Shown piece by piece: positions 1-9,180 of a stretch of 27,500 bases of DNA. A program made the position numbers and the translations under genes. The DNA is from Neocallimastix lanati (nom. inval.). Taxonomy: Eukaryota > Neocallimastigomycota > Neocallimastigomycetes > Neocallimastigales > Neocallimastigaceae. Numbering within the stretch: the first letter of the stretch is position 1; each line of letters starts with the position of its first letter. Location of the stretch: assembly GCA_016946835.1 (NCBI GenBank), contig JACVTC010000072.1, forward strand, positions 702,501 through 730,000, written 5' to 3'. The notes below the pieces were generated by a model. That model did not search any database. It saw only the letters and a list, made by a program, of their open reading frames with translations, and was not told the DNA's origin.

Positions 1-349
1 TTAAATAAAAAAAAAAAAAAAAACAATATATATCAATAATAATAATAATATAAATTTTTAACTGTAATAATAACTATATATCATATGATCAATAAGTAAA
101 ACAAAAGATAATGTAATTTAGTTTTATGTACCAGTATAAAAAACACATGAAAATATTATTAAATAAAAAATTGTTCTAAACATTTTTTAACGGATTAAGT
201 ATCTCATTACTCTAAAAGAAAATAAAATAAAAAATAAAAAAAAAATAATAAATAAATTAAAAATATATATATATATTAATAAATATGAATACTAATGTAC
301 ATTACTCAAGTGAGATCAAAAGAGAAACTTGATTTAAAACTGGATGAAC

Positions 350-472
350 GGCAAAAGTTGTTGGGAACCAAAACTTTTAGATATTAGTTCAAAATTATCA
401 AACAAACTGCAAAAAGAAAAATACAGAATTATATGACTTTATCATTAAAGATATAATCAAAGAATTTAAAAA

Positions 473-566
<94 letters not shown>

Positions 567-690
567 GAAAAAAATATCCAGGCTGAAAAAGATTGATGGT
601 GGACAAAAACTAATAATAATAAAAAAATGTTCACGAAATTGTATTCAATGAAATTAAATACCCCGAAACAGCTTCCGACATGATATGAAG
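350..690 (+). pseudogene. Possible poly-asparagine coding remnant, family unknown
   Basis: One plus-strand frame reads through a short coding-like stretch (TELYDFIIKDIIKEFK, about 421-472), then a long run of Asn codons made by the AAT microsatellite, then KEKNIQAEKD, a stop, and NNNKKMFTKLYSMKLNTPKQ (about 613-672). There are in-frame stops upstream and downstream and no clear start, so it cannot be expressed as one protein. Poly-Asn runs inside proteins are common in very A/T-rich genomes. I do not recognise the family. It may instead be chance openness around a microsatellite. Confidence 0.25.
483..565. repeat. (AAT)n microsatellite
   Basis: A nearly perfect trinucleotide run of about 27 units. 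Read on + it gives poly-Asn and on - poly-Leu, so the apparent leucine-rich minus-strand ORF over it is an artefact. Confidence 0.95.
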
Positions 691-765
691 ATTAAAAATA
701 AATTCTTAGGATGACCAACAATCAGATACAGCTTTTTTTGGTTTAAAGAATTAAATTCTTTGAAA

Positions 766-855
766 TCAAATAACATATCTCTCACCATCTGTAATAAAGT
801 CTTTCTGCCATAATGAAGGTTTCTGCGGTAAATTAATTGTGCAAGCCACTTTCAT
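766..855 (-). pseudogene. Short coding-like fragment, family unknown
   Basis: A 29-codon minus-strand frame starts with ATG (MKVACTINLPQKPSLWQKDF at its N-terminus) and continues with a TDGERYVI segment to a TGA. Its composition (Trp, Gln, Cys, mixed codons) differs from the surrounding A/T-rich DNA and looks like a piece of a former protein, plausibly a transposon. Stops lie just upstream and downstream. No function can be assigned. Confidence 0.2.
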
Positions 856-1538
856 TATAGATATTTCATTACGCTAATAACTATTTCTAATTGCTTTGAA
901 TCAATTAAGCCATACCAAATTTGCACTTTAAGCTTTTAAGCTGCTTTTATTTTTCTACTATACGGTATAATAGTTACTAATTTATTCTAACCTAATAAAT
1001 TAATTATTGCCTGAATTTAAATGTTTTAAAAATCAGACTCAAAAATAATTTTAAATGCTTTAATACAGAAAAAAAAAAATTATTTTTAATTAAATTAATT
1101 TAGTAAAAATAAAAATATAATTATTTTTAATTTTAAATTAGTTTAGTATAAAATAATTTATACTATTATAATATTAAAATAATAAATAGATAATAAATGC
1201 ACTTAATTTAAATTATTTAGTATTTAGTTTAATTAATAATTATATTCTTCTAAATTTAACTATAGTTTATAAATTTATTATTTAATAAAATTCATAAGGA
1301 TAGTTTTATATTAGAATATATGTAATTTAAATAAAGTAATATATTATCGATGTATTTAGGAAAAGTATAAATAGAAAATACTTTTCACTTTTTTTTTCGA
1401 TTATAATTGTTATTAACTATTAATAATTATTAAATATTAATAAAAAATATTTTTAATAAAAAATTTTAATAAAATAAAATCTTATCGTATTGTTATTGTA
1501 ATCTATTTTGGTGTTTCTTTTACAGGAGGGATACAGAA
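856..1538. other. A/T-rich intergenic DNA upstream of the Gypsy remnant
   Basis: Short A and T runs with no open frame of note. I compared this stretch by eye with the sequence after 5872 and saw no matching LTR. The last 30 bases before 1539 contain TTTTACAGGAGGG, resembling a 3' splice site or degraded leader, but no primer-binding site can be recognised. Confidence 0.5.
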
Positions 1539-1970
1539 ATGAAAGAAGTTAAAGAAATTGTCATCAGTAATCTCGAGGAAGTCGAAGAAACTAATCCCTC
1601 TGTAGTAGCTCAACCATCCACCATGAATAATACTGAGAAACTAGAAGAAATCGATGTTTCAGTAAGCGCCAATCCATCCATCAATAAATCTAAACGACTA
1701 GCAGCCAAGGAAAGAAAGCATGAAATTATTCAAGATGCAGAAACAAACAATAAAAAAAGGTAAACAGCAGCATAAAGAAATAAAAACAGATGATGAAGTT
1801 CAAGAATTATCCAGCACCCGAATAAGGAAGAAGAAAGAAGATACTCCTACTATACTAACTTCCCCTAAAAAAGATTACACTACTTCATGGGAAGAAGAGC
1901 TATGATATATTGGACAATCTAACTGAACTAACTGCAAATATCTCTATTGTACAACTCTTGGACATACGCT
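1539..1970 (+). pseudogene. Gypsy gag N-terminal region (frameshifted)
   Basis: The first ATG of the element starts a 74-codon frame rich in Glu, Asn and Lys (MKEVKEIVISNLEEVEE at its N-terminus) that ends at a stop after SKRLAAKERKHEII. The reading continues in a second frame (1720-1905, acidic and basic, TPTILTSPKKDYTTSWEEEL at its end) and then a third (YDILDNLTELTANISIVQLL, 1901-1960). Two frameshifts are therefore present. It would have been the structural N-terminus of the polyprotein. No zinc knuckle (CCHC) is visible. The YDI...NISI.QLL segment reappears about 375 bases downstream. Confidence 0.6.
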
Positions 1971-2735
1971 AATAGTAATAGTAGTCATAATTATATCAAC
2001 AATATTAAAAATAATAATTTTAGTAGTATAAATTTATTAAATACTGAAAATATTAATTCATCATCTGATAGGGGTACAAATTTGTCTACCAATAATACGC
2101 CACAAAATAATTACTCTAACAATAAAGTACCACTTTCTAACAATAATAAAAATATTAATAATTCAAATATCATAATAGATAGTAGGAATAACAATACCAA
2201 TAATCAAAGTAATAATGGTTCCAATGTCAATAAGAAATGTCCCCGCAATTTACGTCTAATGAATAATGTGGAACCATATGATATTATTAAGGATATTGCT
2301 AACTTAAAATGCAATATATCCTTATCCCAATTGGTAAATGGTAGTCCTAGATATAGAGCTGACCTTATTAAGGGGCTAAAATTAGAGAAGAATACTAATA
2401 TTGTAAGTGCCCTTAATAACTTAGATGTACAAATGACTATGGTTAATAATGTTGACCATGATTACATTAGTAAGAGTAGGGAAGTATGGAAAGATGATAT
2501 TGCTATTGTTCCAGCCACGGTGGATGACCTCACGTGTCGACTACTTGTAGACTCGGGTAGTACCATTAATATTGTTTCCTCCAGATTCTTTAATTCTCTA
2601 CTTGGAGAATATGTTTCAGCCGTTATCAGTAAAGGAAGAATATTACAAGCTCAATCTACAGGAGAACCCTCTCAAGGTCAATTAGTGTTCTTACCTGTAA
2701 AGATAGAATTTTTTGGAAATCGAAACCGCCTTTAG
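1947..2735 (+). pseudogene. Gypsy gag/protease region with retropepsin motif
   Basis: The longest gag-side frame is 262 codons. Its first 95 or so residues are almost pure Asn/Ser low complexity. A conserved block follows (EPYDIIKDIANLKCNISLSQ, about 2272-2331, then QLV..SPRYRADLIKGLK), and then the protease. The retropepsin active-site signature LLVDSGSTINIVS lies at about residues 200-212, with the catalytic Asp codon at 2550-2552. The frame is lost near 2710 and the second half of the protease fold (DAYFDILVGFYTQAQYNFF) continues in another frame to about 2860. The active-site triad is intact but the protein is broken. Confidence 0.75.
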
Positions 2736-3121
2736 AATTATAGAAAACGATGATGCCTATTTTGATATTTTAGTTGGGTTCTATACGCAAGCCCAATACA
2801 ACTTCTTTGTTATTCCACCAATAAAAGCTTTATATTGCATTAATGAAAACTCTTTTTGTCAATACATGTATGATACTATTTCTGATATAAACTCAGAAAA
2901 GATTGCTTGTTTTTGTCAAAAAAATCGATGAGGTAAATGAAAATAATAATTTACACTGCTACGCCACAAAAGTTAAGGATAAGATGACTCCAGGTGAATT
3001 GATTCATAGCGACCGTATGTTTGATCATGTGGATGAAAAATATGTAGATTTAATTACTTCTATTTTAGAAGACCATATAGTTATTATTGCTACCTCAACT
3101 AATGATTTGATCCCCCTCTAG
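2713..3121 (+). pseudogene. Gypsy protease C-terminal half and protease-RT connector
   Basis: Two overlapping frames (2713-2931 and 2903-3121) continue the polyprotein: the C-terminal part of the retropepsin (FDILVGFYTQAQ...PPIKALYCIN) and then the connector before the RT (MTPGELIHSDRMFDHV..., VIIATSTNDLIPL). A TAG at 3119-3121 and a frame change separate it from the RT N-terminus. Assignment rests on position and on the usual pattern of these elements, in which such a block precedes the PIK.RYYR start of the RT. Confidence 0.6.
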
Positions 3122-3122
3122 C

Positions 3123-4051
3123 TTGGGACCCCATCATATTAAGATTAAGGAGGGTTTTGCCCCTATTAAGCTACGATATTATCGAACTAATAATGTCAAA
3201 TCAGCCATTATTAAAGACCATATTAAGGTTATGATTAATAAAAGAATAATCATTCCTTCATCATCTGAATGGTCATTTCCGGATAGTATTAGTCCCCAAA
3301 AAACAATTCTAACGATTGGCGTTTTTGCGTGGACTATAGAAAACTAAACGATATTAAAGTTCCAGATTCTTATTCACTGCCTTATATTGATGAAATATTT
3401 GATAATCTCGGAGGAGCAGAAATTTTTTCCACTTTGGATTTATTTTCTTGGTATCACCAAATTTTATTGGATGGTGACAGTGTTGATAAAACCTGTTTCA
3501 CCACCAAATATGGCAGTTTTGTATTCAAGGTAATGCCATTTGGTCTGTGTAACGCTCCAGCTACGTCCCAAAGGGAAATGAATAAAATTTTATTTGACCT
3601 GATAGGCGTTTGTGTATATGTTTTTATAGATGATGTATTAATTTTTTCAAAAACACCTGAAGAACACGTGAAACATTTAATTTTAGTTCTGGATATTTTC
3701 GAAAATTTTAATTTAAAAATTAACATTGAAAAATGTCAATTTATGAGGGAGGAAGTACATGTGTTAGGTCACGTAATATCAAAGGAAGGACTAAAAACCG
3801 ATGATAAAAAGGTTATGGCAATAAAAAATAAGGTAATTCCTACTAATGTTTCAGAACTCAAGTCATTTTTAGGTGCAATTGGCTATTACCGTAAATTCAT
3901 TAATCAATTTGCACAAGTTGCTGCTCCACTTATTAAATTACTACGTAAAGGTACTACTTTTAATATTAATAAAGAGAAAACTACTAGTTTTAATAATTTG
4001 AAAGAGTGTTTGATTAAAGCTCCAATATTAATGTTTCCGGACTTATACTAA
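3123..4051 (+). pseudogene. Gypsy reverse transcriptase domain
   Basis: The RT fingers begin with LGPHHIKIKEGFAPIKLRYY and reach SSEWSFP. The frame changes near 3320 into NDWRFCVDYRKLND and then stays open for 240 codons to 4051. Recognisable RT blocks are FSTLDLFSWYHQI (first catalytic Asp codon 3437-3439; the usual SGYHQI has become SWYHQI), CFTTKYGSFVFKVMPFGLCN, and the active-site box YVFIDDVLIFS (Asp pair at 3629-3634). NIEKCQF, VLGHVIS..G and LKSFLGAIGYYRKFI follow, as in the thumb region. All three catalytic aspartates are present. It would copy the element RNA into cDNA, but the polyprotein is broken on both sides. An antisense frame at 3454-3726 is a shadow. Confidence 0.93.
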
Positions 4052-4466
4052 ACAATTCTTTATTAGAACAGATGCATCAAAAAAAGGTTTGGGTGGCGTT
4101 CTATTTCAAGTGGCTGGTGAAATGGAACGTCCTATCCACTTTCTAAGTCGCTCATTATCTAGTGCTGAGAGAAACTATAGCATAACAGAAATGGAAGGTA
4201 CAGCTGTTCATTACTGTGTTAAACAATTCAAGTTTTATATAGAAGGTAATCCTTTATGAAACTATCGTATATACCAACCACAAACCTTTAGTCGGTTTAT
4301 TTAATAATAAGGAACCAAACAATGCACGTCATGCTCATTGGTGCATTGATTTAAGCATGTTAAAAATTATCGTTAAATATGAACCAGGGAAAAAGAATGC
4401 TTTGACTGACTCTCTTTCAAAATTACTTCCTATTGAAGAAAATAATAGTAAAGTCAATATATGATA
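4052..4466 (+). pseudogene. Gypsy RNase H domain, one catalytic Asp replaced by Asn
   Basis: The domain directly follows the RT after a frame change. It reads FFIRTDASKKGLGGVLFQ (Asp codon 4071-4073), then EMEGTA (Glu codon 4194-4196), then after a frameshift near 4255 TIVYTNHKPLVGLF, and finally NALTDSLSK (Asp codon 4408-4410). In Ty3/Gypsy elements the third motif is normally T-D-H with a catalytic Asp. Here the codon at 4276-4278 is AAC (Asn). The domain would remove the RNA strand during cDNA synthesis. With a frameshift, and apparently a lost metal ligand, it is non-functional. Confidence 0.87.
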
Positions 4467-4849
4467 TATAATATTGCAAGTGGCTTGACGGATGATACGT
4501 ACGCTTCAGATATGGATTGTATTAATAGTTTATCGAATATTTTAAATAATAATAAACCAGAATATAACAGCCTTGATTTTAGTAATATCTTAGAGAGTTT
4601 AAGTATCCATTCTGGAAGTTAGCAGATACATAAAAACGTAGTATACGCAATGTGGTATGATGTCGACAACCATTACAATAAATGTCAAAACATCAAAAAT
4701 TTAAATACATTAAATTATAAAAAACTTTTTGATTCTTTGAATGATCATGTGACTTCTTTAATATCTCATACAATTATTGATATAGACGATGATCCAGTAG
4801 TAAATTCATTAAATTTAGAAGAAAATGATAAAGAAAACACTTAATTCTT
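4467..4849 (+). pseudogene. Linker between RNase H and integrase (unassigned Asn/Asp-rich region)
   Basis: Coding-like but poorly conserved-looking sequence in changing frames: GLTDDTYASDMDCINSL... to about 4620, then a 64-codon frame 4650-4844 (MWYDVDNHYNKCQ at its start, DIDDDPVVNSLNLEENDKEN at its end). It lies where Gypsy polyproteins have a tether between RNase H and integrase. No domain is recognised. The next segment (FLRKLIKDKILEINNKKYFR) leads into the integrase zinc finger. Confidence 0.5.
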
Positions 4850-5110
4850 GAGAAAACTTATCAAAGATAAAATATTAGAAATTAATAATAAGAAATATTT
4901 CAGAGATAATGGAACTTACCGAAGAATTGTAGAAGAATATGAAGAAAGAGTAAAGGGAAGTCCACAGGATTGGTCATGAGGGTTTCGACAAGATATATCA
5001 ACGACTAAAGAGACATTATTACTAGAAAGGTATGAGTAATAATGTTAAAGCAATCATTCAGTTATGTTCTAAATGTCAATTATGTAAAAATAATAAATCT
5101 GTTGACTCCA
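4850..5110 (+). pseudogene. Gypsy integrase N-terminal HHCC zinc finger
   Basis: A frame at 4960-5103 reads VHRIGHEGFDKIYQRLKRHY, then a TAG at 5022-5024 at a position usually held by Trp, then KGMSNNVKAIIQLCSKCQLC. The His pair is H-x3-H (codons 4963 and 4975) and the Cys pair is C-x2-C (5065 and 5074), the HHCC zinc finger of retroviral-type integrases. Upstream, FRDNGTYRR (about 4904-4930) is the usual lead-in. All four zinc ligands survive, but the stop codon kills the frame. Confidence 0.8.
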
Positions 5111-5872
5111 CGTAACGCTACGCCACACCCATTGAGGGCCACAATTTAATTCAGAATTGACAAGAATATTTTTGGACTTATATGATGTATACATTCATTT
5201 TCAGCCACATATTATCCAGAAACTAATAGTATGACGGAAAATAGAAATAGGGAAATTGGGAAATATTTACGCCTTTTAGGTAAAAAGGAAAAAGACTGGG
5301 ATATAGTTTTACCATCTGCTTTATGGGCCCTAAGAACTTCCAGGAATACAGCCACCAAATCTCTAATGTACAAGCCATAGATGAAGAAAATTTATTAGAA
5401 AAATTTTGCAATCATTATAAATGGGTTTTAGAAACAAGCCAAAATATGAAAAAGACTAATAAGAAATGGGAAAAAGAAAGAAATGAAAATTTTAGAAATA
5501 ATAAACAAAATACTATTAGGAAAAATGATCTGGTTAAAAGTACAAAATTTTAGTAGATTCAAGTTAGATCCATCCGCCGTTAGCTAAGGAGATGGGATTC
5601 AAGATAGAAGACTGTTCCTTTAATGTTTTTACTACTGCCGCTGGTAAAGTGCTGAAACTGCAAATAACGGAAGATTGATGTCCATGACCAACAACCAAAG
5701 GTATACAAGATAGATGGCGAAAGGCCAAGGGTTACCAGATGTAGACTCACCAAGGAGAGTGTGAAGGTGAAAATATCTACGAGGTACAAATACAAGAAGG
5801 TGAAGATATAGCTGTGAAACAGGAGATTCAACGTACAGTGAGAATTACCAAGATGAAGGAAAAAATTTGATA
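5111..5872 (+). pseudogene. Gypsy integrase C-terminal parts; catalytic core largely deleted
   Basis: Within about 90 bases of the zinc finger the sequence jumps to SATYYPETNSMTENRNREIG (about 5202-5261), the end of the rve core, which normally follows the two catalytic Asp segments by about 100 residues or more. Only the Glu helix is left (Glu codon 5237-5239), continuing with LPSALWALRTSRNTATKSL. The C-terminal barrel follows in broken frames (WLKVQNFSRFKLDP near 5532-5573, IEDCSFNVFTTAAGKVLKLQ near 5605-5664), and then an acidic/basic tail ending TVRITKMKEKI with TGA at about 5870. The first two catalytic Asp residues have no recognisable counterpart. Confidence 0.75.
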
Positions 5873-6179
5873 GCCTTTGATCTTAAAAGCAAGATCATCA
5901 AGTTTCACTATTTATATAAATCATCGATCTTCTCTTGTTCCAATGTTCCAATGGTGACGCTTTTCAAGACATTCGAGTTCCCTAAAGCTTTGTTTTCATA
6001 TTCGAAATAAAAAAGGATATAGAAAACATCCTTTCCTGGAGTCTATTTATTTCTTTTTTCTAATGAGTTTTTAAATTTCTTCTATTTTTTCTTTTTTCTA
6101 ATGAGTTTTTTAATTTCTTCTATGAAGTCATTATCATCATTCATCATTCACGTTCATACTTGATATTAAGTTGTATATA
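5873..6179. other. 3' flank of the Gypsy element with two small hairpins
   Basis: No gene seen. A perfect 7-bp stem (TGATCTT / AAGATCA, loop AAAAGC) lies at 5878-5897, and another (AAAGGAT / ATCCTTT, 9-base loop) at 6012-6034. A near repeat of TTTTTTCTAATGAGTTTTT occurs at about 6055-6073 and again near 6090-6110. The stretch may include the element's 3' untranslated part or LTR remnant, but no matching 5' copy was found. Confidence 0.45.
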
Positions 6180-6541
6180 TTTCATAGGCAGTCAAATGTT
6201 ATAAAATCAAAATTTTCCTGCCAACTCCTTATTACCTTAGGTATACTATTTATTAAGTATTCTTTCTCCAACGCATCTTCCTAAAGTATATCTTCTGTGA
6301 CACTTTCTTCATAGTAAGTGTCAGTGGTACCATCTACTAAAATTAGTTTCTTCTTCTTGTTCTTTACTTTGTTTATTTTTCGGAGATTTTTTTTTTTTTT
6401 TTTTTTTTTAATTTTTTCTTTTAAAAAAATATACACCTGCCGTTTCTTTTCCTTCAACAAAAAAGATAGAATTCTTGTTTTCCATAACTTAAAATTAGAA
6501 TTATCCAAACTATTCTCTGTAGAGTTTCTTTCGTAGTTCAT
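6180..6541 (-). pseudogene. Probable Ty1/copia gag N-terminal remnant
   Basis: An ATG at 6541 opens an 86-codon minus-strand frame whose first part contains NSNFKLWKTRILSFLLKEK. The pattern N-[FY]-x-x-W-K-x-R-x-x-x-x-L is the hallmark of the N-terminus of copia-type gag proteins (DUF4219/UBN2-like). A poly-Lys stretch from a T run (about 6388-6410) interrupts it. After a stop at 6281 the same strand continues EDALEKEYLINSIPKVIRSW, similar in style to the gag LLNSLP region, and then decays. No protease, integrase or RT of this element follows, so it is a short 5' fragment. The plus-strand ORF over it is a shadow. Confidence 0.5.
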
Positions 6542-6888
6542 TTTAGCACGTTAATTTCGACTTAACTTCAATTAGTAATATTATGAAAAGCTACTTCACT
6601 TTTAACTTTTATTTTGTTAATGTGATAAATTTTTTTTTACTTATCATAGTTTTTTTTTTTTTTTCTTTTTTTCTTAACACTTTATTAATTATCATAATTT
6701 TTTTTTCTTAACACTTTATTAATTAATAAATACTTTATATATTACTATTTAATAATTAAGAGCGCTTGAGACTCTTAATCTGTTGTTTCAATCATCACTT
6801 TATTTATTAAAATATATTAATTTTTTTTACACTCTCATTATTTATTTTTTATTATTTTCCATTCATTAAATATATTAAATATACGGAA
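6542..6888. other. A/T-rich intergenic DNA
   Basis: Homopolymer T runs and TTTATTAATTA-type sequence. A segment CTTAACACTTTATTAATTA occurs twice (about 6673-6691 and 6708-6726). No coding potential seen. Confidence 0.6.
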
Positions 6889-7207
6889 TCGTGCATTTCG
6901 AAATAGTGCATAAAATTTTTTAAATTAAACTAATACATTTTTAAGATATTCTATGCAATCACAAATAAATATATAAATAATTATTATTTTAAAAGAAATA
7001 ATAATATATTTTTCAATTAAATATATTATTAAATAACTATTTCAAAAGAAATAATAATATTTTCTATTAAAAAAGAATTATAAAAAATTATTTTTATAAT
7101 TGAATATTAATAAATTATATATATATATAAAAAAGAATATTTATTATTTATTTAATTATTAAAAAACAAGCCACATACAAAAATACGCCATATTGAGAAA
7201 TACACGA
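6889..7207. mobile_element. Short TIR element (MITE-like), copy A
   Basis: The left end TCGTGCATTTCGAAATAGTG (6889-6908) is matched in inverted orientation by the right end: the sequence ending at 7207 reads, on the other strand, TCGTGTATTTCTCAATATGG. The interior (about 6975-7075) carries two units of an approximately 60-bp A/T repeat with ATTATTT...AAATAAT palindromes, also seen in the copy near 12.8-13.1 kb. There is no coding capacity. Size (about 320 bp) and inverted ends suggest a non-autonomous DNA element. No clear target-site duplication was found. Confidence 0.5.
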
Positions 7208-7241
7208 TTTGCTAAAAGCATTAGATTCAAATTTAAGGAGA

Positions 7242-7345
7242 TCGTGCATTTCACAATATGGCTTAAATATTTTAAATTAAAGCCATACATTTTAAGATGT
7301 TTTATGCAATCATAAATAAATATATAAATAATTCAATAAATATAT
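7242..7345. mobile_element. Short TIR element, copy B (left end only)
   Basis: TCGTGCATTTCACAATATGG at 7242-7261 repeats the left end of copy A. The following about 80 bases (TTTAAATTAAAGCCATACAT, TTTTATGCAATCATAAATAA) also align with 6915-6980. It then dissolves into ATAA microsatellite and a poly-A run, so the right end is lost. It is in direct orientation to copy A, about 350 bases downstream. Confidence 0.5.
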
Positions 7346-7369
7346 ATAATTAAATAAATAAATAAATAA

Positions 7370-7419
<50 letters not shown>
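7345..7419. repeat. (TAAA)n followed by an approximately 48-base poly-A tract
   Basis: AAAT tetranucleotides grade into an uninterrupted A run ending at 7419. It is one of the longest homopolymers in the window. Confidence 0.9.
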
Positions 7420-7422
<3 letters not shown>

Positions 7423-7826
7423 AATACTTGAATATATAATTAAATATTAAAGAAAAATTGCAATAAATATATTTAAACATGTAATTAAAATATATATATA
7501 ATAAAAAAAAATAAATATTTAATTAAATATTAAAGAAAAATTGCAATAAATATATTTAAATATATAATTAAAAAAAAAATAATAAAAAAAAAAAATAAAT
7601 AAATAAATAAATAAATATTAACTTATTCAGAAAAAAAAATAAATAGAACAAAATAGATAGAAATAATAGAAATAATTAAATAAATAAATATTTTATTTTT
7701 TGAACATTAAAAAATAAAATATATAATTATAAATATTTTATATAATTGTTATAAAGGTTACATTAAAATAATGAATTAAAAGTAATACTATTAATTAAAA
7801 TTTATACTTAAAAATTTATTATTAAA
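7420..7826. repeat. Tandem approximately 70-bp A/T repeat and simple sequence
   Basis: The phrase ATTAAATATTAAAGAAAAATT with GCAATAAATATATTTAAA occurs at about 7439-7478 and again at about 7521-7560, followed by ATAA/AAAT simple sequence and A/T-rich DNA up to the transposase remnant. No gene seen. Confidence 0.55.
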
Positions 7827-8960
7827 ATGGATATTAAAATGGATGAAAATCTAAAAATTGAATTTAGTGAAACTAATAGAGGAAAAGAACAAGTTAATAT
7901 AAATAAAAAAAATTTAAATTTAATTTTTCAACTTTAAAGAAAAATAATTCAAAAGTATGTAGATGCACTGAATACAGAACAAAAAAAAATAAATGTTAAA
8001 TCTTTTATTATTTTAAACGAAAAGAAAGAGATCCTAAAGTATGAAGATTTACATAATCATTCTTGAAAAAGTGTGTGATGCATCTATTTATATCAATAAC
8101 AAAACATAAAATTAAAAAAAAAAAAATAAGAAAAAAGTTCTACCCCTTTTGATATAAGACCAAAGCGAATATTTAATGAAATTTCTAAAGAAGTGGGGTT
8201 TTTTGTATCTTGAATATGATACAATAAGATCACAAATAATAAGAAATATAAATAATAAAAAAAAATATCTCCAGATATAACAACATTTGATACAATTCCG
8301 AATGAATCAAAATATTATAAAAGAGAAAGAAATGAAAATTTTATGATATTCAAAAATTCTAATATTATTATTTTTCAGTCAGTCATTCCAAGCAAAATTA
8401 TTTATGCAATACAATATAGATATTTTAAGCTGATGGTACATTCAAAATTGCATCAAAATGTGGTTATCAAGTGTTCATTACTAAAACTTAGGTTAAGGAA
8501 TTGAATAGTTTTTACACTACTTCCTTTTCAATATTAAAAAATAAAAGAGCAAAGAATATATGAAGTGTTATTTGAAGAATTAAAAAAAAAAATTCAGAAA
8601 AGAATAATAATATTATAATTACACCAAAAAATTTTTATTTTAAATTTTGAAAAAAGGTATTTCTAATGCTGCTAAAAAGGTGTTTCCTGATATAAATATC
8701 AAATACTGTACTTGGTATTATAAAAGAGCATTAGAAATTAAAAAAAAATATATATATATATATTATATCATAAAGAAGTAGAAAATAATATTGATATATA
8801 TATTCATTATAAGTTTATTTCAAATTTTCCTTTTAAAAACCCTGAATATATAAATGATATTTATAATAAAATTAAAAAAAAAAAATTAGTGTCTTGAACA
8901 TAAATGTGACAATTTTTTGGAATTTTTAAAATACTTTGAAAAAAAATTTTTTATAGCAGC
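7827..8960 (+). pseudogene. Degenerate MULE transposase with N-terminal FLYWCH-type zinc finger
   Basis: An ATG at 7827 opens MDIKMDENLKIEFSETNRGK, followed in shifting frames by a zinc-finger-like block: CRCTEYRTKKNKC at 7958-7996, and DLHNHS with His codons at 8052 and 8058. This is the C..C..H-x-H pattern of FLYWCH domains found at the front of MULE transposases. The transposase part includes NENFMIFKNSN (8331-8363), ADGTFKIASKCGYQVFITKT (8429-8488), which holds the first catalytic Asp, then KGISNAAKKVFPDINIKYCT (8654-8713), matching the second acidic block and C-x2-[HW] segment, and HKCDNFLEFLKYFEKKF near the end. Many stops and frame changes make it inactive. Terminal inverted repeats were not found. 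Confidence 0.72.
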
Positions 8961-9180
8961 AATTATTGCGAACTTTAATCTTTATTTATTTATTCTTAAT
9001 ATAAAATATATGAATACTTTTAATTTTAATAAAAAATAAAAAAAAAAAAAAAAAAAAAAAAAACACAGAATTAATAAAATAAATAAATATTATTTGTCCA
9101 ATTTGAACAAAATAATAAATGAAATAGAAACGTGAAATAAAAAGTAATAATCAAAAAATAAGTGTATAAATAAATTCAGA
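8961..9180. other. A/T-rich spacer with poly-A run
   Basis: It contains an A run of about 34 bases (about 9030-9063) and no coding-like sequence. Confidence 0.6.

Larger units (their letters stand above)
1539..5872 (+). mobile_element. Degenerate Ty3/Gypsy-type LTR retrotransposon (gag-pol), LTRs not found
   Basis: A single former polyprotein can be followed on + across many frame changes and stops, in the order gag-like region, aspartic protease, reverse transcriptase, RNase H, linker, integrase. The order RT-RNase H-integrase, with integrase last, is the Ty3/Gypsy (Metaviridae) arrangement. The reading frame is broken at least near 1760, 1900, 2710, 2900, 3121, 3320, 4050, 4255, 4465 and 4850, and repeatedly through the integrase, so the copy is dead. 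The integrase catalytic core is largely missing. No LTR pair, primer-binding site or target-site duplication could be identified by eye. A polypurine-like stretch (GATGAAGGAAAAAA) lies at the 3' end of the coding part. Confidence 0.88.

Noticed and set aside
398-634. Leucine-rich 78-codon ORF on - that looks like a membrane protein
   Set aside because: It is translation of the AAT microsatellite on the opposite strand.
1230-1538. Search for a 5' LTR and primer-binding site upstream of the Gypsy gag
   Set aside because: No stretch here matched 5873-6180 by eye, and no convincing tRNA-complementary site follows. Reported as not found.
5223-5831. Minus-strand ORFs at 5223-5411 and 5580-5831
   Set aside because: They lie opposite the recognisable integrase and C-terminal coding of the Gypsy element and carry no known motif.
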